Positions 34,237-42,616 of a stretch of DNA of 42,756 nucleotides are shown here, in pieces. Location: the NCBI GenBank assembly GCA_043772355.1, contig JAYVGI010000316.1, positions 1-42,756 on the forward strand, read 5' to 3'. The notes beneath the pieces were generated by a model. That model ran no database searches, was not told where the DNA came from, and saw nothing but the letters and a program-made list of their open reading frames with translations. Origin of the DNA: JAAFIP01 sp043772355. GTDB taxonomy: Bacteria > Pseudomonadota > Gammaproteobacteria > Burkholderiales > Burkholderiaceae_C. Made by a program: the position numbers and the translations under genes. Within the stretch, counting starts at the first letter, position 1, and every line of letters begins with the position of its first letter.

Positions 34237-35277
34237 TTGAGCTCTTCTATGCCAACCCCCACTCCAGCAACGGCTTCCAAACCCGTGTCCGCAGCCGCAG
34301 CCGCAGACACACCCGTGTCCGCCATCGCGCAGTCTGCCTCCATCCAGCGCCTGGGCCACATCACCTGGCTGGTGGTGCTGGCCTTGCTGGTAGTGGCACC
34401 TTTTATCGGCCTGTACCCGGTGTTTTTGATGAACGCCCTGTGCTTTGCCATCTTTGCCTGCGCGTTCAACTTGCTCTTGGGCTACACCGGCTTGCTGTCT
34501 TTTGGCCACGCCGCCTTTATGGGCTCGGCCGCCTATGCCACGGGTTGGCTGGTGCGCAGCGCGGGCTGGTCGCCAGAGCTGGGCGTGTTGGCAGGCACTT
34601 TGGTGGCGGGGTTTTTGGGGCTACTGGTCGGCTTGGTGGCCATTCGCCGCCAAGGCATTTACTTTGCCATGGTCACCCTGGCCATGGCGCAGATGATCTA
34701 CTTTATCTGCCTGCAAGCCCCGTTTACCGGCGGTGAAGACGGGCTGCAAGGTGTGCCGCGTGGCAATCTTTTCGGCCTGATACCTCTTGGCAGCGACATC
34801 ACCATGTACTTTGTGGTGCTGGCGGTGTTTGTAGCCGTGTTTCTGGGCATCATGCGCATCGTGCACTCGCCCTACGGCCAGGTGCTCAAGGCCATCCGCG
34901 AGAACGAGCCGCGCGCCATCTCGCTAGGCTACGACGTAGACCGCTACAAGCTGCTGGCCTTTGTACTGTCCACCGCCATTGCCGGGCTGGCTGGGTCACT
35001 CAAAACCCTGGTGCTGGGCTTTGCCACATTGTCTGACGTGCATTGGTCGCTCTCGGGCGAGGTGGTGCTAATGACGCTGCTGGGCGGCATGGGCACCTTT
35101 GCCGGCCCGGTGATTGGTGCAGTCACCATCATTGGCCTGCAAAACTTTTTGGCTGACCGCGTGGGCTCGTGGGTCACCGTCATCATCGGGGTGATCTTTG
35201 TGTTCTGCGTAATCGCCTTTCGCAAAGGCATCGTGGGCGAGCTGCTGGCTTGGCAGCAACGCCGGCAGGGTAAATGA
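34237..35277 (+). CDS. livM: Amino acid/amide ABC transporter permease LivM
   Basis: About 346 residues with a polar, alanine-rich N-terminal tail of some 40 residues and then eight to nine membrane segments. Family strings: FNLLLGYTGLLSFGHAAFMG, VAIRRQGIYFAMVTLAMAQM, VLKAIRENEPRAISLGYDVD (coupling loop) and VLMTLLGGMGTFAGPVIGA. The TTG at 34237 is preferred because AAGGA stands eight bases before it; the ATG at 34249 in the same frame has no ribosome site. It pairs with LivH to form the channel. Confidence 0.92.
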   Translation: MSSSMPTPTPATASKPVSAAAAADTPVSAIAQSASIQRLGHITWLVVLALLVVAPFIGLYPVFLMNALCFAIFACAFNLLLGYTGLLSFGHAAFMGSAAYATGWLVRSAGWSPELGVLAGTLVAGFLGLLVGLVAIRRQGIYFAMVTLAMAQMIYFICLQAPFTGGEDGLQGVPRGNLFGLIPLGSDITMYFVVLAVFVAVFLGIMRIVHSPYGQVLKAIRENEPRAISLGYDVDRYKLLAFVLSTAIAGLAGSLKTLVLGFATLSDVHWSLSGEVVLMTLLGGMGTFAGPVIGAVTIIGLQNFLADRVGSWVTVIIGVIFVFCVIAFRKGIVGELLAWQQRRQGK

Positions 35278-35293
35278 AGTGCTCTTAATTTAG

Positions 35294-35310
35294 TAGCTTC
35301 TTCCGCAATA
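35294..35310 (+). repeat. REP-like repeat, core TAGCTTCTTCCGCAATA
   Basis: A diverged copy of the 17-base core found at 13553 and 26627, in the short gap between livM and the convergent pyrD gene. Confidence 0.5.
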
Positions 35311-35339
35311 TTTTAGAGGGCTGGTGGCCCAGTAGGCAT

Positions 35340-36404
35340 CTATTTCAGGCCTTGTAGCGCCTTGGCAACCTGTTTGACCAGCGCCGGGCCTTGGTAGATC
35401 AAGCCGGTGTAGATTTGAACCAAATCTGCCCCCGCTTTGATCTTGCTCACCGCGTCGTCAGCGCTTATCACGCCGCCCACGCCAATGATCGGGTAGCTCT
35501 TGCCCAAGGCTTTGCGCAGTTGGCGTATCACTTCATTGCTGGCCTCCAGAACCGGCGCTCCACTCAGACCGCCTGCTTCCTCGGCGTGCTTTAAACCCTT
35601 CACGGCTTCACGCGACAGCGTGGTGTTGGTGGCGATCACGCCGTCAATTTGGTGGTGTTTCAAAGTAGCAGCGATGACCTTGATTTGCTGGCCATCCAAG
35701 TCGGGCGCAATTTTCAGGAAAATGGGTTTGCTTGTGCCATGCTGCGCGGCCAGCTCGACGCGGCGTGCGGCCAGTGCGCCCAGCAGGCCGTCCAGCGCCT
35801 CGTCGCTTTGCAAAGCGCGCAGGTTTTTGGTATTGGGTGAGCTGATGTTGACGGTGATGTAGTCGGCATACGGGTACACGCCAGCCAGGCAGGTCAGGTA
35901 GTCGCTGGTGGCGTTCTCTATGGGCGTGGCGGCGTTTTTGCCGATGTTCAGGCCCAGCAGCATGCGGGGGGTGCTGTGGGCTTTTTGCATCGTCTTGTAC
36001 AAGGCGGAGCGCTGCACATTGGCCAAAAACGCCTCCAGCCCGCCATTGTTAAAGCCCAGGCGGTTGATCAAGGCGCTCTGCTCAGGAATGCGGAACATGC
36101 GCGGCTTGGGGTTGCCAGGTTGCGCCAAGGGTGTGACGGTGCCGACCTCGACAAAGCCAAAGCCCATCGCCCCCAGCCCGTCAATGCAGCGGGCATTTTT
36201 GTCCAGCCCTGCGGCCAGGCCCACGCGGTTGGGGAACTGCAAGCCCGCCACGGTCACCGGGTCACTCACGCGTGCCTGGGTGTAGGCCAGCGCCAGCGGC
36301 GTGCACTGCGTGCGAGCGAGGCTGCCCATGGTCAGATCGTGGGCGGCTTCGGGGTCCAGGCCAAATAAAAAGGGACGGGCAAGCTGGTAGGGGATAAGGG
36401 ACAT
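35340..36404 (-). CDS. pyrD: Dihydroorotate dehydrogenase (quinone), class 2
   Basis: A 354-residue membrane-associated flavoenzyme of pyrimidine synthesis. Visible blocks: YQLARPFLFGLDPEAAHDLT (N-terminal helices for quinone), FPNRVGLAAGLDKNARCIDG, FGFVEVGTVTPLAQPGNPKP, RLGFNNGGLEAFLANV, TVNISSPNTKNLRALQ with the catalytic serine region, and YPIIGVGGVISADDAVSKI (FMN phosphate). The ATG at 36404 is preferred to the GTG at 36413. It diverges from rpiA with 72 bases between. Confidence 0.94.
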   Translation of the reverse strand: MSLIPYQLARPFLFGLDPEAAHDLTMGSLARTQCTPLALAYTQARVSDPVTVAGLQFPNRVGLAAGLDKNARCIDGLGAMGFGFVEVGTVTPLAQPGNPKPRMFRIPEQSALINRLGFNNGGLEAFLANVQRSALYKTMQKAHSTPRMLLGLNIGKNAATPIENATSDYLTCLAGVYPYADYITVNISSPNTKNLRALQSDEALDGLLGALAARRVELAAQHGTSKPIFLKIAPDLDGQQIKVIAATLKHHQIDGVIATNTTLSREAVKGLKHAEEAGGLSGAPVLEASNEVIRQLRKALGKSYPIIGVGGVISADDAVSKIKAGADLVQIYTGLIYQGPALVKQVAKALQGLK

Positions 36405-36476
36405 TGGATACACTTAATCAGTTGGGGACAGAGCAACCGAGTACGGTTGGACAGACCCACAAGGAAACAAACTTTC

Positions 36477-37148
36477 ATGACACAAGACGAACTCAAAACC
36501 CAAGTGGGCCTGGCCGCATTGCAGTATGTGGTCAAAGGTGAAATTGTAGGCGTAGGCACGGGCTCTACGGTCAACAAATTCATCGACGCGCTGGCGACGA
36601 TGAAAAACGACATCAAGGGCGCGGTTAGTAGCTCTGTAGCGTCTACAGAAAAGTTGAAGGCGCTGGGCATCCCGGTGTTTGACAGCAACGACGTGACCGA
36701 GCTATCGGTCTACATTGACGGTGCCGACGAGATCGACCACGCTGGCCACATGGTCAAAGGCGGCGGCGCGGCATTGACGCGCGAGAAGATTGTCGCGGCG
36801 ATGGCCAAGCGCTTTGTCTGCATTGCAGACGAGTCCAAGCTGGTCGATGTACTGGGCGCCTTCCCGTTGCCGGTGGAGGTGATCCCCATGGCAGCCAAGC
36901 AGTTGATGCGCCAGTTTGCTGCGATGGGCGGCAGCGCCAAGGTACGTTTGAAAGACGGCGCACCACTGGTGACTGACAACGGCCAGCACATCATCGACGT
37001 GCTGGGACTGCAAATCAAAGACCCCGTAGCCTTTGAAATGCAAGTCAGCCAATGGCCCGGTGTGGTGACGGTGGGCGTGTTTGCGATGCAAAAAGCGCAG
37101 GTGTGTTTGCTGGGCACGTCCAGCGGTGTTAAAACGCTGAATTTTTAA
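36477..37148 (+). CDS. rpiA: Ribose-5-phosphate isomerase A
   Basis: A 223-residue isomerase of the pentose phosphate pathway. Blocks: VGVGTGSTVNKFIDAL (phosphate loop), VYIDGADEIDHAGHMVKGGG with the catalytic acids, and ALTREKIVAAMAKRFVCIAD. The C-terminal VTVGVFAMQKAQVCLLGTSS is typical. Start at 36477, with AAGGAAAC upstream. No odd features. Confidence 0.94.
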   Translation: MTQDELKTQVGLAALQYVVKGEIVGVGTGSTVNKFIDALATMKNDIKGAVSSSVASTEKLKALGIPVFDSNDVTELSVYIDGADEIDHAGHMVKGGGAALTREKIVAAMAKRFVCIADESKLVDVLGAFPLPVEVIPMAAKQLMRQFAAMGGSAKVRLKDGAPLVTDNGQHIIDVLGLQIKDPVAFEMQVSQWPGVVTVGVFAMQKAQVCLLGTSSGVKTLNF

Positions 37149-37386
37149 CAAAAACGACCTGCAGACCAATAGAATATAGCACAAGCTGCTATTTTAAATA
37201 TAGCTATTGGGTCACGAGATAGGCAGGTAGAGCGTGCTACCTGTCGGGCTAACACCGCCGTTCCCTGCGCTGCGTACCGGTCATCGACCTTCGGGGCCAC
37301 ATTGGCCTCAATGCGGCTGCGTTGGATCACTTGATCCCCCTCTCGCCCACTTCCTTGGTCCGCCATCTAGCCGCAGGCGGATCATT
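37149..37386. other. Gap after rpiA with A+T-rich dyad; nothing coding
   Basis: The first 60 bases include AAGCTGCTATTTTAAATATAGCTATTGG, a partial relative of the REP-like family with ATAGCT on one side and TAGCT on the other. The rest (37220-37386) is G+C rich and has the stem TCCGCC-11-GGCGGA near 37360. No tRNA, transposase or coding frame could be supported. Confidence 0.35.
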
Positions 37387-37450
37387 TAGCAAGGTTTAGC
37401 GATTTCTTAACAATTTTTAAGGACGGCGCACCTCCTCGCGGGGCACAGTG
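37387..37450 (+). repeat. Duplicated leader element, copy 1
   Basis: TTTAGCAAGGTTTAGC, TTTCTTAA and TTTTTAAGGACG recur in the same order at 39259-39320 (copy 2). Each copy lies 70-130 bases before a gene of the decaying catabolic block: this one before the Bug gene at 37519. The homology suggests a duplicated promoter or a recombination joint. Confidence 0.7.
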
Positions 37451-37518
37451 GGTTCATCGCCTTGCGGACGCAAAGCGGTCAGGAAATTCCTGAATCCTCA
37501 ACCCCACTGGAGACTCCC

Positions 37519-38499
37519 GTGGATCGCAGAAAATCCCTCTCGATGATCGCCATTGCCGCCGCTGTAGTCGCAGTCGGCGCCGCTGGCCCAGCTATCGCGC
37601 AAACGTTCCCGGACAAACCCATCAAAATTCTTGTCGGCATACCGGCAGGAGCGGGGCCGGATGTCGAAGCAAGGCAATTCGCTGCCCAACTTTCGCTGGA
37701 GTTGGGGCAGCCTGTAGTGGTCGACAACAAGCCAGGATTTTCTCAAATGTTGGCAATTGAGGCATTGAGCAAAGCGCCCGCCGATGGTTATACATTGGCC
37801 CTGGTGCAGCCTTCCAACATGGCTGCCAACCCCCTGCTGTATGACCGCCCGCTGTACAACATAGAAAAGGACTTTGCGCCGATTAGCCTGCTGGGAGAAC
37901 ACCCTTGGGTGCTCTATGTCAATTCAAACGTGCAGGTCAAAAACCTGGCTGAGTTCATCGCGCTTGCCAAGTCCAAGCCAGGCAAGATCACCTATGCCAG
38001 CACAGGGGTTGGTTCGTTCCAGCATCTGACGGGCGAATGGCTTCAGAAAATTACAGGCACGTCGCTCACGCACGTTCCTTACGGCGCAACCGGTTGGCAG
38101 ACAGATTTGCTGGCCGGCAATGTAGATGCTGTGCTCTTCCCTCTCATTACGATGACGGATCACGTCAAGTCTGGAAAATTGCGGGCTCTGGCTATATCTG
38201 GCAATCAACGCTCGTCGCTGCTGCCTGATGTTCCAACCTTTACGGAGTCCAACTACCCCGAGTACGTTGTGCGCGCCTGGTTTGGTCTGATGGCACCCGC
38301 GGGGCTTCCTGCCCCCGTGTTGACTCGGCTCAACGCGGCCAGCGTGAAGGCGGTTCAGTCCCAGGCGTTTCGCGAATTCTTTGCCAAAAACGGTGCGTCA
38401 ACTGTGGGTAGTACGCCCACTGAGTTGGGAAGTTATCTGAAGTCCGAGCAGACCCGCTGGCGCACCGTGATCACCGTAGCCAACATCAAACTGGAATGA
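37519..38499 (+). CDS. Bug/TctC-family periplasmic binding protein
   Basis: A 326-residue receptor with a signal peptide (MIAIAAAVVAVGAAGPAIAQ). Mature blocks: FPDKPIKILVGIPAGAGPDV, PVVVDNKPGFSQMLAIEALS, KAPADGYTLALVQPSNMAAN, HVPYGATGWQTDLLAGNVDA and SGKLRALAISGNQRSSLLPD. The start is a GTG at 37519 with GGAG six bases before; a TTG at 37462 is an unlikely alternative. It opens the catabolic block and overlaps the VOC gene by four bases. Confidence 0.9.
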   Translation: MDRRKSLSMIAIAAAVVAVGAAGPAIAQTFPDKPIKILVGIPAGAGPDVEARQFAAQLSLELGQPVVVDNKPGFSQMLAIEALSKAPADGYTLALVQPSNMAANPLLYDRPLYNIEKDFAPISLLGEHPWVLYVNSNVQVKNLAEFIALAKSKPGKITYASTGVGSFQHLTGEWLQKITGTSLTHVPYGATGWQTDLLAGNVDAVLFPLITMTDHVKSGKLRALAISGNQRSSLLPDVPTFTESNYPEYVVRAWFGLMAPAGLPAPVLTRLNAASVKAVQSQAFREFFAKNGASTVGSTPTELGSYLKSEQTRWRTVITVANIKLE

Positions 38500-38978
38500 C
38501 CATGGCCGCCTCAGCTACCAGAAAACTCGGCCACGTTGTCCTCAACGTGTCGTCGCTGGCGCGCTCAGTGCCTTGCTACGAGTCGGTACTTGGCATCTCC
38601 GAGGTGGCCCGACTCGGTGAGGCAGAGCGAAAAATCGTGGGCGCCGAGATGGTGTTCTTCTCGTTTGGCGACAACCATCATGATTTGGGCCTCCGAGAGG
38701 CTCCCACAGGCACAGGTGTTGCAGCCGAAGGCTTGGGGCTGGCCCATGTCGCTTTCAAGATAGGCGATGGGCTTGCGCAGCTTCAATCTCACGCCGCGCG
38801 TTTGCGCGCGCTGGGCATCGAATTTTCGTTCACCCGCAACCACATCGTGAGCCAGTCGATTTACGTCAAAGATCCTGACGGCATTTTGGTTGAAATGTAT
38901 GTCGACGCAGATCCGGAAATTTGGCGAAGCGATCCGAGAAAAAAAGGAGCTCCCTATGAATGCACATGTCACTTTTGA
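38496..38978 (+). CDS. VOC-family (glyoxalase/extradiol dioxygenase-like) protein
   Basis: A 160-residue single-VOC protein coupled (ATGA) to the Bug gene. The metal triad is visible: His in KLGHVVLNVSSL, His in GLAHVAFKIGDG and Glu in GILVEMYVDADPE. Strand pattern YVKDPDGILVEMYV is that of catechol 2,3-dioxygenase-like VOC proteins. The enzyme type is not decided; lactoylglutathione lyase or an extradiol dioxygenase are alternatives. The C-terminus runs 23 bases into the DUF1330 start and may have a slightly altered tail (GAPYECTCHF). Confidence 0.8.
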   Translation: MTMAASATRKLGHVVLNVSSLARSVPCYESVLGISEVARLGEAERKIVGAEMVFFSFGDNHHDLGLREAPTGTGVAAEGLGLAHVAFKIGDGLAQLQSHAARLRALGIEFSFTRNHIVSQSIYVKDPDGILVEMYVDADPEIWRSDPRKKGAPYECTCHF

Positions 38979-39243
38979 TGTGGAAATCCGGGATATGGCC
39001 CGTTACCAAGACTTTGTAAAAAACGTGAAGCCGGCGCTGGATGCGGCAGGCACCCGCTACCTTGCCCGGGGCGAGGCGTACAAAGTCTACGATGGTGACT
39101 GGCAACCCCGGCGCATCGTCATCCTGGACGTTTCCATCGATTGCAACCTGGGAGGCGTTCTACAGCGGGCAGGTTTATCAAGGGCTCAGGGCTATGCGCG
39201 ATGAATGCAGCGCGGCACGACCTGCGAGTGTTGAGGTCCTTGT
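38956..39243 (+). pseudogene. DUF1330 protein gene, frameshifted
   Basis: Starts with AAAAAGGAG then ATG at 38956: MNAHVTFDVEIRDMARYQDF, and AYKVYDGDWQPRRIVILD. Near 39130 the frame changes by one base (CTGGACGTTTCC against CTGGAGTTTCC in the copy at 41404): afterwards the correct continuation, FPSIATWEAFYSGQVYQGLR and AMRDECSAARPASVEVLV, is in the next frame. The original stop is lost: homology to the second copy ends at 39243, and soon after comes the duplicated leader. In frame 1 the product ends at 39204. Likely non-functional. Confidence 0.75.
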
Positions 39244-39258
39244 ACCAGCGCCGTTGTC

Positions 39259-39320
39259 ATGTTTAGCAAGGTTTAGCAATTTCTTAATAACTTTTAAGGA
39301 CGTAGCACACCCCCGCAGCG
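39259..39320 (+). repeat. Duplicated leader element, copy 2
   Basis: Matches copy 1 at 37387: TTTAGCAAGGTTTAGC, TTTCTTAA, TTTTAAGGACG, then a G+C-rich CGCAC-containing stretch. It joins the broken end of the DUF1330 gene to the leader of the haloperoxidase-like gene. Confidence 0.7.
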
Positions 39321-39389
39321 CACATTGCACCTATGGCCCTGCAGGTGTGGGGCGATCAGCCCAGCCCACCATGGAAAGAAGAGCAAATC

Positions 39390-39857
39390 ATGAAAACCTG
39401 TCGGAATCTGCACCCCCGCCAGGGCCCGCTTTGGTTGATCCCCGTCGTGCTGGAATTCACAGGCTGTGCCTCCACCGGTGGAGGCGCATCCCCAGTGGCC
39501 GTCGTCGCCAACCAGCCCAACCTGGTGGCCTACTGGAATGACATTGCCAACAAGACGGTACTTGCGCCCTCGACCATCAGCACCACACCCGAGGAGCGGA
39601 CGCCAACGTTCTTTTTCGACGTAGCAAGCGTGCATGTGGCCATCTACGACGCTGTGGTCGCCATCGAAGGCCATTACAAACCCTTTATGGTCAAACCCAA
39701 GGCATCGGCCGCTGGTGCGTCCACCGAGGCGGCTGTAAGCGCCGCCGCCTACGGCGTGCTGAAGCAGCCGTTCCCCCATCGAAGCACGCAGTACCACGCG
39801 GCCTGCGAGCAGCGCCTGGTGACGCTGTGTGGCGAACGGAACAAACTTGCGATGTGA
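39390..39857 (+). pseudogene. Vanadium haloperoxidase/PAP2-like gene, truncated
   Basis: The first 140 residues fit secreted vanadium-dependent haloperoxidase-like proteins: an export signal with a lipobox-like FTGCAST, then VAYWNDIANKTVL and ASVHVAIYDAVVAIEGHYKP. Family members have 400 residues or more, with the vanadate-binding histidine motifs near the end; here the frame stops after 155 residues at NKLAM. The catalytic half is missing, so this is a deletion remnant. The start at 39390 is supported by GAAGAGC upstream. Confidence 0.65.
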
Positions 39858-39927
39858 CGGGCCAGATCAACGCGACAGCCGGTGCGAACAAAAGTTAAAG
39901 AAACCTGAAAGATACGGAGGTGGTGCC

Positions 39928-40635
39928 ATGAAAACTCTTACGGAATTTAGCGTGCATATCAGACCCCGGGCCAAACTGACCCGCACCTTGTGTGTCGCCA
40001 GCCTGGCCTTTGGCGCCAGCCTATGCGCCCACGCGCAAAACCGCCCAGACCAGCCGATACGCATCGTCACACCGTATGCACCCGGCTTCGGCTTTGATGT
40101 GACCCTGAGCCGGATCACGCCGGAGTTGTCCAAATTGCTGGGCCAAACAGTGCGGGTGGAACACCACCCATTTGCGCCAGAGCAAGCTGCCTTGGCCGCC
40201 GTGTCGGCGCCCGTGACTGCATCCGAGCCAGCATCCGCGCCCGCTCCCGAAGCGCGCACTTTTGTGTTCACCTTGTGGACGCCGAAGCAGTTCAGCATTG
40301 CACCAGGCATGCGAGTGAGCTACGAGCCGGTTTCACCGTTTGTGCCAGTGTTGCGGATAGACCCCGGCAAAGACGCAGGCGCCGCCGCCGCCGCGTCAGT
40401 GCAGTACGTGGGTTTCATCGCTGCGGCAGGCACTGCGCCGGGGTTGATTGCGCAGTTTCGGGACGCCACGTTCAAAGTGTTGGCGAAAGACAATCTCAAG
40501 GCTTGGGCGGAGGTCAACGGCGCCCGCGTCACGTTGATCGACGGCCCCGGCTACACGCGGTTTCTACAGGCGCAATGGGCGCATTTGAAGGAGATGCCTG
40601 ACCATGATCTGGTTGACCGCGCCCGCTTGAAATGA
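39928..40635 (+). pseudogene. Bug/TctC-like gene with internal deletion
   Basis: Start at 39928 with GGAGG eight bases before and a signal peptide (RTLCVASLAFGASLCAHAQ). Residues 39-80 are a normal Bug start (RPDQPIRIVTPYAPGFGFDV, TPELSKLLGQTVRVEHHPF). The usual middle, with its second-lobe strands, is missing and replaced by an Ala/Pro/Ser stretch and odd sequence (TPKQFSIAPGMRVSYEPVS). The end (PGLIAQFRDATFKVLAKDNL) is again Bug-like. At 235 residues it is about 90 shorter than normal, and unlikely to fold as a receptor. The frame is nevertheless open. Confidence 0.65.
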
Positions 40636-40661
40636 GACCCACCCACCATCAAGGAGCCATC

Positions 40662-41326
40662 ATGAACACCCATCGCCGCAACCTTTTGCAGTTCGCAGCA
40701 ATCTCGTCGACCGCCTGGGCTTGGGCCTGGGCCGGCCAAGGCTTGGCCCAAGTCACCAAACGCTCCGGTTCGCCAGATCGCCAGATCGCCAGATCGCCAG
40801 GTCACCCGCAAGACCTTCTGGAACAACACCCTGAGCTGTGACAACGCGGAGGTGCCGGTGTCCGACCGAGGCGCCCGCCTGCAAGCCGATCCCCGGTGCC
40901 GTTATCGACATCTGGCATTGTGATGCGGGCGGCCTCTACTCTGGGCATAACCTGGCGGTAGACGAAGCCATCCAGAGCGCCAAACACACGCCGCCTGCCA
41001 ACGCGGATCGCCATTGCCGGGGCGCACTGCGCACCGACGCGGATGGCATCGCCGAATTCCGCAGCATCTATCCGGGGTTTTACGTCGAGCGCGCGATCCA
41101 CATCCACTTCAAGGTTCACGTTGGCAACCGCGCCTTCATGACCAACCAGGCCTTGCTGCCGGAACCAGTCAACAACGCCGTGCTGGCGACAGCGCCCTAC
41201 GATATGCCGCGCAAAGGCAAGCGCATCACCAACGCGCAAGAGACCGACTGGGGCTTGCCGACGATGAAGATTGTGGATTCACCCCGCACCCGCTTGGTGG
41301 TGCTGGACCTGGCGATGGCTGTTTGA
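40662..41326 (+). pseudogene. Intradiol ring-cleavage dioxygenase gene, frameshifted
   Basis: Begins with AAGGAG and ATG at 40662, with a twin-arginine signal (MNTHRRNLLQFAAISSTAWA). The frame is lost at a tandem repeat (40771-40802), and again near 40880. From about 40890 the correct frame reads PIPGAVIDIWHCDAGGLYSG, then IYPGFYVERAIHIHFKVHVG with the Tyr and His-x-His iron ligands, NRAFMTNQALLPEPVNNAVL. These are the marks of protocatechuate/catechol dioxygenases with an export signal. The N-terminal half is damaged; the C-terminal frame might start at 40838 but lacks much of the fold. Confidence 0.7.
40771..40802. repeat. Four tandem copies of the octamer CGCCAGAT
   Basis: Three exact copies and a fourth ending GT, inside the N-terminal part of the intradiol gene. 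Each added or lost unit shifts the reading frame by two, so unit number alone would switch the frame. A second frame error downstream argues for decay rather than phase switching. Confidence 0.85.
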
Positions 41327-41378
41327 AATAGGCCTACGACACGGTCTGACGACCACAGCGACGTAGGGCTGTGCGATA

Positions 41379-41531
41379 GATTGGCAACCTCGGCGCATCG
41401 TGATTCTGGAGTTTCCATCGGTCGCGGCCTTTGAGGCGTTCCACACCGGGCCGGTTCACCGAGAGCTCAAGGCTATGCGCGATGAATGCAGCTCGGCGCG
41501 GCTTGTCAGCGTGGAAGGCCTTGCGCCTTAG
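41379..41531 (+). pseudogene. DUF1330 remnant, C-terminal 50 residues
   Basis: Reads DWQPRRIVILEFPSVAAFEA then FHTGPVHRELKAMRDECSSA and RLVSVEGLAP with a stop at 41529. It matches the second half of the gene at 38956, without the frameshift and with the normal stop. No start codon or N-terminal half is present. Its last bases lie next to the HepT remnant. Confidence 0.75.
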
Positions 41532-41534
41532 AGT

Positions 41535-41803
41535 TTATTTTTCCAGCAGCGCCTTGAGTTTGACGACGATCTCTGGAATCTCCACCTGGACGGTTACCCA
41601 CACATGTGGAGTAGGCGAAAGCGGTCTTCAGCCCGCATATTGCACTTGGGCGGTGTCTAGAACTTCCTGGCGGAAGTGCCGTGACCGCTGTCTCGGGCTG
41701 CGGTGCCTTTGGCTTGCGAGCCAAACAAGGCCAGCTTGCGAATACGGTGGAATTCGCAAAACTGTTGAATGGCGTGCTTGTCGAGATTCAGAACGGGGTG
41801 CAT
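41535..41803 (-). pseudogene. MNT/HepT toxin-antitoxin remnants
   Basis: On the minus strand an ATG at 41803, with AAAGGA before it, begins MHPVLNLDKHAIQQFCEFHR then KLALFGSQAKGTAARDS, the start of an MNT-type nucleotidyltransferase antitoxin with its GS loop. It breaks off at the acidic motif and stops at 41657. Further downstream 41603-41535 reads VWVTVQVEIPEIVVKLKALL, like the C-terminal helix of a HepT/HEPN toxin. The middle is deleted and frame-scrambled. HepT identity is weaker than MNT identity. Confidence 0.5.
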
Positions 41804-42255
41804 GCAGTCCTTTGAGATAGTCCTTGCGCTATTGCGCCTTGTCTAGTCTGTATTTCAACTGGCGCAGGCCATAAGTCGGCTAGTGCCTCGCCTTGCACCG
41901 GGTACACGGTGCCGCGCATTACAAAATTGACCTCCACCTTCACCTCAATGCCTGCTCGCCGCACCAATAGTTTGGTTTCACCGGCGTCGGCAGTGGCGAG
42001 CGTATGCGTCTTAAACCCGCGTGCCGCCAATCGCTCAGCAGATTGTCGGACAGCCTCATTGATGCGCGCCAGTGCTGCGCCACGAGCCAGGCGGTGGTCA
42101 GTAAAGACCAAGTCCAAATCGACCGAAAGACGCGGCATGTTGCGAATGAATAGATTGATGGCTGTGCCACCTTTCAGCGCAAACGTGCCGTCCGCAAAAA
42201 CTAACGGCGCAATCTGGGTCAATAGCCGTGCGGTATCGGGGAAGGTTTGGTTCAT
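41788..42255 (-). pseudogene. AbiEii nucleotidyltransferase toxin, C-terminally truncated
   Basis: Start at 42255, overlapping the upstream gene by four bases (ATGA), as in AbiEi-AbiEii pairs. The first 130 residues are normal: FADGTFALKGGTAINLFIRN (GG-T loop), PRLSVDLDLVFTDHRLARG (acidic pair) and VEVNFVMRGTVYPVQ. The family usually has 270-300 residues; here the frame stops at residue 155 after running into the MNT start region (RTACTPF). The GTP-binding C-terminal part is gone, so toxicity is unlikely. Confidence 0.75.
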
Positions 42256-42600
42256 GGCTTGAGCACCAGCAACCCATCGACCGAGCGGGACACCCAGGCA
42301 CGGGCGCTGCCAGTAGGCAGCTGAGCGGGATCCAGCTTTGCGGCCCAAGGCAAGGAGAGTTCGCGCCCCAATTGCAGGCACAGCCGCACCGTCTTGAGGC
42401 TCGTGCAGTGCGCAAGCAGATTTGTCCTTGGGGCGGCAGTATACTCCGCGTGCCAAGCGACACATCCAGCCCGCGCGCACGTAGTGAACTGCCAGGTCGG
42501 CAAAGATGCCTTGTGCAGCGAGGTCGCCCGATGTAAGGGGTGTTCCCGCCATCCATTGCCGGTAAAGTGAATTTAATTTGTTTCTGTCAGTCGTAGCCAT
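42252..42600 (-). pseudogene. AbiEi antitoxin with internal deletion and frameshift
   Basis: Start at 42600. Residues 1-60 are the AbiEi winged helix and linker: NKLNSLYRQWMAGTPLTSGD, LAAQGIFADLAVHYVRAGWM, RLARGVYCRPKD. Then the frame must change (near 42420): the proper AbiEi C-terminal end, NLLAHCTSLKTVRLCLQLGR then LPWAAKLDPAQLPTGSARAW, lies in the next frame and ends at 42252 beside the toxin start. The central domain of about 80-100 residues is absent. In its own frame the first part runs straight into the AbiEii frame as a fusion of 270 residues. Confidence 0.7.
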
Positions 42601-42616
42601 ACTACGGTTTTTATTA

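Noticed and set aside
37145..37366. Minus-strand frame after rpiA that vaguely resembles a transposase piece
   Set aside because: No DDE motif, no inverted ends, and the similarity is only an impression.
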